A stretch of 64,000 bases of DNA from Maricurvus nonylphenolicus (lineage in GTDB: Bacteria > Pseudomonadota > Gammaproteobacteria > Pseudomonadales > Cellvibrionaceae), in NCBI RefSeq assembly GCF_042854845.1, contig NZ_AP031498.1, positions 558,001 through 622,000 on the forward strand. The letters run 5' to 3'. Every line of letters begins with the position of its first letter. Within the stretch, counting starts at the first letter, position 1. The position numbers and the translations under genes are program-made. Under the pieces are notes generated by a model. The model searched no databases. It had not been told where the DNA came from and saw only the letters and a program-made list of their open reading frames with translations. Positions 8,849 to 16,281 of this stretch are shown here, piece after piece.

Positions 8849-9529
8849 TTATGCCATATGTTCTTTAGCCCAGTTGCAGGCTTGCAGGCGATTGCGAACC
8901 CCAATCTTTTTGAAGATGTTATACAGGTGGCTTTTGATGGTGTGTTCACTGACGTGGATTATTTTGGCTATCTCGTGATTGGTTGAGCCATCAACAAGGT
9001 ATTGCAGAATTTCCTGTTCGCGTTTGGTCAGTGGATTGGTGTTGGTTGCCAGGCGTGGAGACTGGCGATATTTTTCCAGCAGTTGTTGTGTCACTTTACG
9101 CGGTAGCCAGTGAGCGCCGTTGAGGATTTCTTGCAGACCATTAAGTAGTTGGGACTGTGTGGTGTCTTCGTAGAAGATACCTTTGACTTGCGGCCAGGAT
9201 GCCAGCTCTTCATAGGATAGATCCTGGGCGGTGTTAAGCAGGGCGACTTTGGTGGTGTTGTTGGCTTTGTCGAGTTTGCCCAGCAGTGTGTGGGCGGCTT
9301 GCGGGGTGAAACTGTGGCAATCAATCAGTAGCAGTTCACAGTAGGCTGTCAGGCTCTCAGTAGAATCAAATTCGATGAGTTGGCAACTTTGCTGCAGCTC
9401 TTTTTCCAGTATGTCAATTAGGATTCCTGTTTGCAGGTTTTGGTTGCCTGCCAGTAGGATGTTGGGAGTTTGCTCGGCAGCGCGCTTGTCCAAAAGCGCG
9501 TTGTGGGGGGCTGCTATTGGCGACGTCAT
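8849..9529 (-). CDS. CsgD/VpsT-like LuxR-family regulator 1
   Basis: A 226-residue transcription factor with a C-terminal LuxR/GerE helix-turn-helix (about 167-226: LTKREQEILQYL through HTIKSHLYNIFKKIGVRNR). The N-terminal half resembles a receiver domain: ILLAGNQ (strand 1) and LLLIDCHS with Asp70 (strand 3). The acidic pair that binds Mg in true receivers is replaced by GNQ, so control by phosphorylation is unlikely. At residues 141-144 it has WLPR, where VpsT-type regulators carry the c-di-GMP-binding W[FLM][TS]R. AAGGA lies 6 nt before the ATG. It is a close paralogue of the next gene upstream (shared WPxVKGIF, W[LM]PR and SRLQACNWA-type ends). Target genes are unknown; the adjacent secreted repeat protein is the obvious candidate. 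Confidence 0.85.
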   Translation of the reverse strand: MTSPIAAPHNALLDKRAAEQTPNILLAGNQNLQTGILIDILEKELQQSCQLIEFDSTESLTAYCELLLIDCHSFTPQAAHTLLGKLDKANNTTKVALLNTAQDLSYEELASWPQVKGIFYEDTTQSQLLNGLQEILNGAHWLPRKVTQQLLEKYRQSPRLATNTNPLTKREQEILQYLVDGSTNHEIAKIIHVSEHTIKSHLYNIFKKIGVRNRLQACNWAKEHMA

Positions 9530-9790
9530 GATAAATCCTTGTCCTGTGTTGCTCTTCCTTGAGGCCAGCTGTGAGAGTTCTGGCCACTATCGCGGTGGGC
9601 AAGGATAGAGCTCTTAAGTTACAGCTGCAAGTACGTCAGTCAATATAATGAGAAAATAAGAAAATAAGCTTAGGCTTTTATTTTTTCAGATTTTAGCTCT
9701 TTCAAAATGCAAATGTTTTTTGTTGTTATTGTGAAGTTGGTCACTGCGATTTAGCCTTAAATACAAGTGTCGTTTGTTCGATAGTCGCCA

Positions 9791-10453
9791 TTACAAATGC
9801 TCCAGTGTTAACACCTCTCGCGCCCAATTGCATGCTTGTAATCGGCTTTTGACGCCAAGTTTTTTATAGAGATTGTAGAGGTGACTTTTTACCGTGTGTT
9901 CGCTGACATGAAGTGCGTTGGCAATGGTGGCATTGGATGCGCTTTCACAAATGAGGTTGAGAATTTGTTTTTCCCGGCGGGTCAGGTGTGGAAGCTGTCT
10001 TGTGCCGACAGGTGGTTTTCTGTTTTCGTCAAGAAAGCGGTGCAGAAGTTGGCGTGGCATCCAAAAATCACCGGTTAGCATATGGTTAATGCCTCTCAGT
10101 AGTTTTTCTTCACACAGTGGCGGGTGAAAAATACCTTTCACGCAGGGCCATTCAATCAGGTTTTCGTAGCGGGAGCCTGTGGGAACGTTAATCAGGGCGC
10201 ACAAAGGGGATTCTGGTTGATTGATGTGCTCGCGAAACCAGGCGCGCAGTTGGGAAATGCTATTGTGTTGACAATCGAACAGGCAGATTAACTCTGAGCT
10301 GGGAGTGTTGTCGTTGAACGGCAGAACTCTGCATTCCATACTCATTCGATCAGCAATGACTTGGGCGAGCAGCGAAGTGCGTAGGTCGGGACAATTACAA
10401 CGAATAACAATAAGGCCATCATTGGCCTTCTGTTGTGGGCTATGCGATAGCAT
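9791..10453 (-). CDS. CsgD/VpsT-like LuxR-family regulator 2
   Basis: A 220-residue paralogue of the gene at 8849-9529. The C-terminal GerE helix-turn-helix occupies about residues 157-215 (LTRREKQILNLI through HTVKSHLYNLYKKLGVKSRLQACNWA). The N-terminal receiver-like part has GLIVIRCNCPDL at strand 1, without an acidic pair, and ELICLFDCQ at strand 3. WMPR at residues 131-134 sits at the VpsT c-di-GMP motif position. The start is the ATG at 10453, with AAAGGA 7 nt upstream; a TTG two codons earlier is less likely. A direct repeat (10539-10561) lies upstream and may be an operator. It is probably a duplication product; the two differ enough to have separate functions. Confidence 0.85.
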   Translation of the reverse strand: MLSHSPQQKANDGLIVIRCNCPDLRTSLLAQVIADRMSMECRVLPFNDNTPSSELICLFDCQHNSISQLRAWFREHINQPESPLCALINVPTGSRYENLIEWPCVKGIFHPPLCEEKLLRGINHMLTGDFWMPRQLLHRFLDENRKPPVGTRQLPHLTRREKQILNLICESASNATIANALHVSEHTVKSHLYNLYKKLGVKSRLQACNWAREVLTLEHL

Positions 10454-10538
10454 GTGCAAATCCTTTGCGTTGAGTGCTTCAGTAACCGGTTTTTATTGTT
10501 GTTTGGTTTACATCTTCGGCAGTCCAGCCGAGGCGCTG

Positions 10539-10561
10539 TACTATCTAGCCATACTATCTAG
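10539..10561 (-). promoter_or_regulatory. Tandem 10-bp direct repeat upstream of regulator 2
   Basis: TACTATCTAG occurs twice with a 13-bp period (10539-10548 and 10552-10561), 86-108 bp upstream of the start of the LuxR-type gene. Perfect tandem copies in a promoter region suggest a protein-binding site. A related CTAGACTAG lies in the promoter region of the secreted repeat protein (about 11437-11446). Confidence 0.4.
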
Positions 10562-10730
10562 TCATTGTTGCAAACTGGCCACTACTCTTAAGGCTATCAG
10601 CGCAGGCAGGATAATCACTCTGGGGGAGGGGTGCAATTGAGTTGCGATTTTGGATGCCAAAATTCAGCAGAAAGTAGTGCTATTGCTCAAAAAGCAGGTC
10701 TTGTAGAAGGGCGCATAAAAAGGTGAGCGC

Positions 10731-10769
10731 ATAAAAAACGGCGAACCATGCTTGCATGTTTCGCCGTTT
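10731..10769 (-). terminator. Intrinsic terminator of the secreted repeat-protein gene
   Basis: Read on the minus strand, a long stem (AAACGGCGAA paired with TTCGCCGTTT, plus an inner CATGC/GCATG stem) is followed by TTTTTTAT. It lies 26 nt after the stop at 10795. The rest of the 341-bp gap 10454-10794 holds the direct repeat noted above and a doubled GCGCATAAAAA motif (about 10711-10738). Confidence 0.85.
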
Positions 10770-10794
10770 CCGTTTTCTGGATTAGGGGTGCGGC

Positions 10795-11370
10795 TTATTG
10801 GCCGGCAGCAGTTGCCTCAGCGCCGCCCAAACCGCCAATCACGGCACTGGCAACCAGGCCTTCGTTGTAGCCTGCATCCAGGGCCATATCCTGAACGTTG
10901 GAGGCCAGCATTGGGCGCTCGCTCACAACGGCCATGATAAGGTCATTGGCTTCGCCAACACTGGCGTTGGTCAGAGTGCTGTCTAGCTCTGCCAGCATTT
11001 GGGCATCGCTGATGGAGTCGATCAGGTCGGAGGCATCTGCCAGGGCGATGGAAACTTCGGCATTGGCCACACTGGCAGCCAGCATATTGATAGCTTCCTG
11101 GCCGCGTACTTCGCGGATGGCGTCTTCAGCGCTGGCAACAGCGAGGGTCAGTTCGGCGTCAGCCACAACCGCTGCCAGTTGATTCATGGCCTCTTGGGCT
11201 CTAACTTCGGCAATCGCCACCTCTGCACCGGTTACGGCCAGGGTCAGTTCTGCGGAAGCAACGCTGGCATTTAGCGCGTCCAGAGCGGGTTGAGCGTCGA
11301 CTTTTGTCGCCGCTGAAGCTGCCAGTGGCAGTGCAAGGCTCACGCCCAGAGCCAAAATAGATTTCTTCAT
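10795..11370 (-). CDS. Secreted alanine-rich repeat protein, unknown function
   Basis: A 191-residue protein with a clear Sec signal peptide (MKKSILALGVSLALPLAASA, cleavage near residue 20). The mature part is built from about three copies of a roughly 32-residue unit. The copies begin LDALNASVASAELTLAV, NQLAAVVADAELTLAVASAE and NMLAASVANAEVSIALADAS, and the first two share a tail of the type AIxEVRxQEAxN. The composition is rich in Ala, Val, Leu and Glu and contains no Cys, so an extended helical or coiled structure is likely. The C-terminus is Gly/Ala-rich (GGLGGAEATAAGQ). I chose the ATG at 11370 because the signal peptide starts there and GGTGA precedes it; a start 16 codons earlier lacks such support. 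I do not recognise the family. The neighbouring CsgD-like regulators suggest a surface or biofilm role. Confidence 0.75.
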   Translation of the reverse strand: MKKSILALGVSLALPLAASAATKVDAQPALDALNASVASAELTLAVTGAEVAIAEVRAQEAMNQLAAVVADAELTLAVASAEDAIREVRGQEAINMLAASVANAEVSIALADASDLIDSISDAQMLAELDSTLTNASVGEANDLIMAVVSERPMLASNVQDMALDAGYNEGLVASAVIGGLGGAEATAAGQ

Positions 11371-11439
11371 ATCGATCATCACCAAGTCCATCGTGTTGTT
11401 ATTGTTGCAGGATGACATGCATAAAATTTAAGCGATCCT

Positions 11440-11468
11440 AGTCTAGCTCTGTGGAACATTAGTTGCAA
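11440..11468 (-). promoter_or_regulatory. Possible sigma-70 promoter of the secreted repeat-protein gene
   Basis: On the minus strand, TTGCAA (11463-11468) and TAGACT (11440-11445) are separated by 17 nt, giving a transcription start near 11433 and a leader of about 60 nt. Each hexamer matches four of six consensus bases. Confidence 0.4.
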
Positions 11469-11667
11469 TGCGCGCCACAAGCTTAGAGAAAACTCTTATA
11501 GATATGGCGGTATTTATGCCTAAATCACAGGCCTGTTCCTTGCCTGAACGCTCAAGTTTACCGTGAACCTCGGGGCTGGGTACTACCGACAGGCGGGGTG
11601 AATTGCTAAAATCGCCGCTTTTTCCGCTTCTCTTTTAGGGTTTTAAGCCCCGGTTTTAGGATTTTTT

Positions 11668-13014
11668 ATGTCTGCAGTCCCCTTTGAACGCCGTGCGGTT
11701 GCCTCGCTGGCGAGTCTCTATGCCTTCCGCATGTTGGGGCTATTTATGGTGCTGCCCGTGCTTAGCCTCTATGGCGAGGTGTATGACGGCAGTTCACCAT
11801 TAATGCTGGGGGTGGCACTGGGGGCCTATGGCTTTACCCAGGCCATTTTGCAGATTCCTTTTGGCATGTGGTCCGACCGTTGGGGGCGCAAACCGGTAAT
11901 CGTGGTCGGTTTGTTGCTGTTTGCTCTGGGGAGTGTGGTTGCGGCCCAGGCCTCCACGGTTTATGAGTTGATTATTGGTCGCTGCCTGCAGGGCGGTGGA
12001 GCAATCGCCAGTGCGATTATGGCATTAGTGGCTGATCTCACCAGTGATGAGAATCGTACCAAGGCCATGGCTGCGATAGGTGCTTCTATTGGCCTGTCGT
12101 TTTCTGTGGCGCTGGTGCTGGGGCCTGTGATATCGGCAGGTTACGGTTTATCCGGTATTTTCTGGCTGACGGCGGTGTTAGCCTTGGTGGGTATCGTTAT
12201 TCTGTTGCGCTGGGTTCCGACGCCGGTCATCACTCAGGCTCGAAGCCACCGTGATGCCGGTGCTGTTCCCGAGCTGTTAGGCCGCACGCTACGCAATCGG
12301 GAGCTGATGCGCCTGAATGTCGGGGTGGGAGTTTTACACTGTGTGCTAATGGCGACGTTTGTGGTTATGCCGCTGATTTTGGAGCAGCAGTTGGGGATCA
12401 GCCGTGAGCAGCACTGGCAGTTGTACCTGCCCATGTTGGTATTGGCCTTTATTGCTATGGTGCCTTTTATGATTGTGGCGGAGAAGCGCCGCAAGATTAA
12501 GCCGGTGTTCCTTGGCGCTGTGGGGCTGTTAGGTGCGATGGAGTTGGTGATGGCGGCCAGCCTGGATGCGAGCCTGGTGTTTCTGGCGGGGCTATTTTTG
12601 TTTTTCACCGCCTTTAATTTGCTAGAGGCCACTCTGCCTTCGTTAATGAGCAAGGCTGCGCCTGCAGGCAGTAAAGGCACGGCCTCGGGCATCTATTCCA
12701 CCAGCCAGTTTATGGGGGCCTTCATCGGTGGTGTCGGTGGTGGTTGGCTGCTGCAGGAGCATGGTGTCGGCGCTGTATTCGCCTGCTCGACGGTTATGAT
12801 CGCTATCTGGTTGGCAGTGGCTATGACAATGAGTACGCCTCGCTTCCTAACCAGTGTGCAGGTGCCTCTGGAGGGGCAGGACCCCGCAGCGGCAGAGGCG
12901 CGTTTGGGCGCTTTGCCCGGTGTTGCAGAGGTGGTCATTATTGCCGAAGAGCAAGCCGCCTACCTGAAAGTGGATAACAAGCTGTTTGACCGGCAGGCCC
13001 TCAAATCCAGCTAA
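11668..13014 (+). CDS. YajR-like MFS transporter with C-terminal YAM domain
   Basis: A 448-residue major facilitator superfamily protein with twelve predicted membrane helices. The MFS motif A between helices 2 and 3 is present (GMWSDRWGRKP, about residue 67). After the last helix, a soluble tail of about 60 residues (VPLEGQDPAAAEARLGALPG to YLKVDNKLFD) matches the ferredoxin-like YAM domain of E. coli YajR. The substrate is not known from sequence; YajR homologues are called drug/proton antiporters. It lies directly upstream of ssb (194 bp gap), the gene order common in Pseudomonas relatives. Confidence 0.88.
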   Translation: MSAVPFERRAVASLASLYAFRMLGLFMVLPVLSLYGEVYDGSSPLMLGVALGAYGFTQAILQIPFGMWSDRWGRKPVIVVGLLLFALGSVVAAQASTVYELIIGRCLQGGGAIASAIMALVADLTSDENRTKAMAAIGASIGLSFSVALVLGPVISAGYGLSGIFWLTAVLALVGIVILLRWVPTPVITQARSHRDAGAVPELLGRTLRNRELMRLNVGVGVLHCVLMATFVVMPLILEQQLGISREQHWQLYLPMLVLAFIAMVPFMIVAEKRRKIKPVFLGAVGLLGAMELVMAASLDASLVFLAGLFLFFTAFNLLEATLPSLMSKAAPAGSKGTASGIYSTSQFMGAFIGGVGGGWLLQEHGVGAVFACSTVMIAIWLAVAMTMSTPRFLTSVQVPLEGQDPAAAEARLGALPGVAEVVIIAEEQAAYLKVDNKLFDRQALKSS

Positions 13015-13108
13015 ATCGATACTCAATCAAGACTTTTGGTTGAATTTTTGCCTTTTCAGGTCCGCCCCATTTTTTCTTGGGGCAGGCTAGTGTAAGCTGC
13101 CATCATTG

Positions 13109-13128
13109 CTGCCCGGGGTCTCGGGCAG
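13109..13128. repeat. 7-bp GC-rich hairpin upstream of ssb
   Basis: CTGCCCG, loop GGGTCT, CGGGCAG form a perfect stem downstream of the transporter gene and 80 bp before ssb. A second hairpin (GCCCCA...TGGGGC, about 13063-13083) lies just before it. Neither is followed by a T-tract, so they are weak transcription terminators at best. Confidence 0.4.
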
Positions 13129-13208
13129 GTCTGGACGTTTATTTGATTGTTTTGATTATAAAGCAGCACCCTATAGAGGTGCTCTATAGATATTGTTAGG
13201 AGAAAATT

Positions 13209-13856
13209 ATGGCCCGTGGCGTCAATAAAGTGATTCTGGTGGGGAACTGTGGCCAGGATCCGGATACCAAGTTTATGCCGTCTGGCGGTGCTGTAACCAA
13301 TATCAGTGTGGCTACTAGTGAGTCCTGGAAGGACAAGCAAACTGGCCAGCCACAGGAGCGTACCGAGTGGCATCGTGTGGTGTTCTTTAACCGTCTGGCA
13401 GAAATCGCCGGCGAATACCTGCGCAAAGGTAGTAAAGTCTATATTGAAGGCTCTCTGCGTACGCGCAAATGGCAGGATCAGAGTGGTCAGGACCGTTACA
13501 CTACTGAAATCGTTGCCAGTGAAATGCAGATGCTGGATAGCCGCGGCGATAATGCCGGTATGGGCGCGGGTGCAGGCGCAGGTATGGGAGCAGGCAATAA
13601 CATGGGCGGTGGCTTCCAGCCACAAGCAGCTCCGCAGGCCGCAGCGCCTCAAGCGGGTGGTTTCCCGCCGCAGCAGCCAGCAGCACCTCAGCAGCCTATG
13701 GGGCAGCCACAGCAAGCTCAGCCTCAGGCTCAGCAGCCGCAGCCAGGTATGCAGCCTCAGCAACAGCCCCAGCAGGGTTTCCAACCTCAGCAACCTGCGG
13801 CCGCACCGCAACAGCCTGCGGGCTTTGATTCTTTTGACGACGATATTCCGTTCTAA
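13209..13856 (+). CDS. ssb: Single-stranded DNA-binding protein
   Basis: Binds and protects single-stranded DNA in replication, recombination and repair. The OB-fold occupies about residues 1-110 (MARGVNKVILVGNCGQDPD, then TEWHRVVFFNRLAEIAGEYL). After it comes a Gly/Met/Ala-rich segment and a long Gln/Pro-rich linker with many PQQ and QPQ repeats. The last residues DDDIPF are the acidic tip that recruits partner proteins. At 215 aa it is longer than E. coli SSB (178 aa), all of it in the linker. AGGAG lies 6 nt before the ATG. Confidence 0.97.
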   Translation: MARGVNKVILVGNCGQDPDTKFMPSGGAVTNISVATSESWKDKQTGQPQERTEWHRVVFFNRLAEIAGEYLRKGSKVYIEGSLRTRKWQDQSGQDRYTTEIVASEMQMLDSRGDNAGMGAGAGAGMGAGNNMGGGFQPQAAPQAAAPQAGGFPPQQPAAPQQPMGQPQQAQPQAQQPQPGMQPQQQPQQGFQPQQPAAAPQQPAGFDSFDDDIPF

Positions 13857-13878
13857 GGTCGTCCGTTCTACACTTAAT

Positions 13879-13912
13879 CTCAGAGCGCGTGTTGTAAAGC
13901 ACGCCATCTGAG
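13879..13912 (+). terminator. Hairpin after ssb (terminator-like, no T-tract)
   Basis: CTCAGA-GC-GCGTG pairs with CACGC-CA-TCTGAG across an 8-nt loop, starting 23 nt after the ssb stop. No T-run follows, so it may act as an RNA-end stabiliser. Confidence 0.45.
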
Positions 13913-13961
13913 GTTATGCCTCAATCCAATTCGTTTAATTAACCTGTAGTCACGCATTTTT

Positions 13962-14840
13962 GTGGTCAGTAAACTGCTTTTAACCGATGCATATTCGGCG
14001 CTGGGCTCTGCTATCAGTCACACTCTGGAGTCGCGTCCCTATAACTTGCTTATGCCTGAGCCTGGTGAAATAGACTGGGGGCAGCCTGAAGCGGTTATGT
14101 CTTATCTGGATGAGCACCGTCCCGCTGTTGTCATTAACAGTTTGGGCTGGGCGGAGAAGCCGGATGTCACCCAGCAGCTATTGTTGGTGACTGCGGCGAA
14201 GCATTTGGCGGCAGCCTGCCATTCTTTGGATATAGTTCCGATTCACCTTTCCAGTTTTCGCGTATTTGGTGGAGAGAATAAGTCTGCCTATGATGAGCGA
14301 GACAAGCCTTCACCGCTTGGTCCCGAGGGGCGGGCCTTTCTTGAAGCAGAGCGTAGTTTCGAAGGTTTGAAGCGGCATATTAACTTGCGCCTGAGTTGGG
14401 TATTAAGTGAAGACCCGTCCTCGCTGGTGCAGCGTTATTTGTCGGCACTGACCCGTGCAGACGGTGTGCTGGAATTGCTGGAGGATTACCGCGGTGCGCC
14501 TACCCATGCGGGAGATGTTGCACGAGTCATTTCCGCGATGATTCCGCAGATCCATCATGGCGCAGAGAACTGGGGTGCCTTTCACTATGCCAGTAGTGAA
14601 GCCGTTACGGAAGTTGAGGTGGTTGAAGCTTTAGCCGAGGTTCTGGGTGAGAGTAATAAGCTAAAAGGGCGTTGGCAGCTGCAGGAGCTCAATGAGGAGG
14701 ATGCTGTGGTAGCACCGTCCAGTGCCGTGTTGAGTGTACGCCGCTGTCGCGACAATTTTGGTGTGCAGACACATGGCTGGCGCCAAGGGTTAAAGAGCCT
14801 GGTAGATCATATCTTGCAGGGGGCTGTGCTGCCTTCTTAA
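13962..14840 (+). CDS. RmlD-like NAD(P)-fold protein, catalytic residues missing
   Basis: A 292-residue protein whose overall order matches RmlD-type dTDP-4-dehydrorhamnose reductases (extended SDR): VVINSLGWAEKPDVT in place of VNxAAYTxVDxAE, HLSSFRVFGGENKSAYDE in place of hisTDYVFDG...pY.E, and SPLGPEGRAFLEAE in place of PLNVYGKSKLxGE. The catalytic Tyr and Lys of YxxxK are Glu and Phe here, and the N-terminal GxxGxLG is replaced by TDAYSALG. The protein may therefore keep the fold without reductase activity. It starts with GTG at 13962. It is followed 27 nt later by a patatin-like lipoprotein gene on the same strand. The real function is unknown. Confidence 0.75.
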   Translation: MVSKLLLTDAYSALGSAISHTLESRPYNLLMPEPGEIDWGQPEAVMSYLDEHRPAVVINSLGWAEKPDVTQQLLLVTAAKHLAAACHSLDIVPIHLSSFRVFGGENKSAYDERDKPSPLGPEGRAFLEAERSFEGLKRHINLRLSWVLSEDPSSLVQRYLSALTRADGVLELLEDYRGAPTHAGDVARVISAMIPQIHHGAENWGAFHYASSEAVTEVEVVEALAEVLGESNKLKGRWQLQELNEEDAVVAPSSAVLSVRRCRDNFGVQTHGWRQGLKSLVDHILQGAVLPS

Positions 14841-14867
14841 TATTGACTCTGGTTGAGGGTTACCGTC

Positions 14868-16274
14868 ATGAAAGTGGATTTTGGACGGCTGCTACTAGTA
14901 CTGCTAGTGGCTTCACTGTGGGGGTGCTCCAGTGTTATCAAACCTGTTAATCAACCGGTCGACCCGTCCAAACCGCAATTCAATGGGCGTTTAGCCACCC
15001 AGGATAAACGCGATGATTACCATGTGGTGTTGGCTTTCTCTGGCGGTGGTATGCGAGCCGCGGCTTTATCCTATGGCGTACTTGAAGCGCTTCACGATAT
15101 TCAGCTTTCTGATTCTTCTGGTCAGTCACGCACGTTGTTATCTGAGGTGGATCTGATTACCTCGGTTTCGGGTGGCAGCTTTACATCGGCTTATTACGGT
15201 CTTTATGGCGATAGGATTTTCACCGATTTTGAACAGTTATTTCTGCGCCAGGATGTTAAGGGCTCTCTGATAAGCCGCTTATTGAGTCCGGGCTACTGGT
15301 TTAAATCTTTGTTCAGTGGCTTTGATCGCACCGAAATGTCGGTGGAATATTACGACAGTAATATTTTTAGGGGCGCCACTTTAGGTGATCTCAACCCTGA
15401 TGGCCCATTTATCGAGATCAATGCAACGGATTTGGCCAGTGGTTTGCGCTTCCCGTTTACGCCTTCGGTGTTTGATTATATTTGTTCTGATTGGGCGTCT
15501 TTCCCTGTAGCGCGTGCCGTGACGGCCTCTTCTGCTGTGCCTGTGTTGTTTCCGCCTGTGGTGCTGAAAAATTACGCTGGCGAGTGTGGGTATAAATTTC
15601 CTGTGCTGGAAAAGCAGGCCAAGTTGGTAGGGGAGAGTTCTGAGTACGGGCGCTATATTTATGAGGCGCTGGAAAAGTTGTCGGATGCTGAAACCTGGCC
15701 ATACATTCATCTGGTTGATGGCGGTATTTCAGATAACCTGGGGTTGCGTTCTGTTATTGAGCGCGTTGATATGATGGGGGCGGAAAATATTGCCCAGCAA
15801 AACCGCTTACCCAGTGAAATTGTGATCGTCTTGGTTAATGCGGAGACCAGCCCTGAGTCAGGCATTGAGCACAGTCCTCGAAAACCCAAATTGGGAACCA
15901 CGGTAAGCGCTTTTAGTCATGTGCAGGTTGAACGCTATAACCTGGAAACCAGGGCATTGTTTAAGCGTCGCCTGGGACACTATCGCGATGTTTTTAAGCA
16001 GCATTATCAGGGGGAAAAGCCCCTGCATATCACCTATGCCAATTTAGGTTTTTCCGGCATTGCAGACGACGAGGTGCGGCGCTTTTTTAATAATATGCCA
16101 ACGACTTTTTCGATGTCTGACGCCGAAGTGGATTCCTTGATTGCCGCTGGCCGATCATTGTTGCAAGCCGATGAGGGATTTCAGGCTTTTCTTGATCGTG
16201 CGGGGGCGACCTTGCCGGATACGCCGCCAGCAAGAAAGCAGTTATGTCGAAATCTTTTTGGCTTAGGCTGCTAG
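14868..16274 (+). CDS. Patatin-like phospholipase lipoprotein
   Basis: A 468-residue predicted lipoprotein with an RssA/patatin-type hydrolase domain. The signal peptide ends in SLWGC (lipidated Cys20). The oxyanion loop GGGMRAA is at about residues 59-65, the nucleophile Ser101 in SVSGGS, and the catalytic Asp284 in DGGISDNLG, so the Ser-Asp dyad is complete. It probably hydrolyses acyl ester bonds at the outer or inner membrane surface. The ATG at 14868 has GAGG 9 nt upstream; an in-frame TTG five codons earlier is less likely. It converges on the alpha/beta hydrolase gene with only 7 bp between stops. Confidence 0.88.
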   Translation: MKVDFGRLLLVLLVASLWGCSSVIKPVNQPVDPSKPQFNGRLATQDKRDDYHVVLAFSGGGMRAAALSYGVLEALHDIQLSDSSGQSRTLLSEVDLITSVSGGSFTSAYYGLYGDRIFTDFEQLFLRQDVKGSLISRLLSPGYWFKSLFSGFDRTEMSVEYYDSNIFRGATLGDLNPDGPFIEINATDLASGLRFPFTPSVFDYICSDWASFPVARAVTASSAVPVLFPPVVLKNYAGECGYKFPVLEKQAKLVGESSEYGRYIYEALEKLSDAETWPYIHLVDGGISDNLGLRSVIERVDMMGAENIAQQNRLPSEIVIVLVNAETSPESGIEHSPRKPKLGTTVSAFSHVQVERYNLETRALFKRRLGHYRDVFKQHYQGEKPLHITYANLGFSGIADDEVRRFFNNMPTTFSMSDAEVDSLIAAGRSLLQADEGFQAFLDRAGATLPDTPPARKQLCRNLFGLGC

Positions 16275-16281
16275 GGGCTGT

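Noticed and set aside
10681..10740. Doubled GCGCATAAAAA motif as a possible CRISPR or iteron
   Set aside because: Only two short copies; one overlaps the T-run of the terminator, which explains it.
13056..13907. 283-codon minus-strand frame over ssb
   Set aside because: Its Leu/Arg-rich low-complexity translation is the complement of the Gln/Pro-rich SSB linker.
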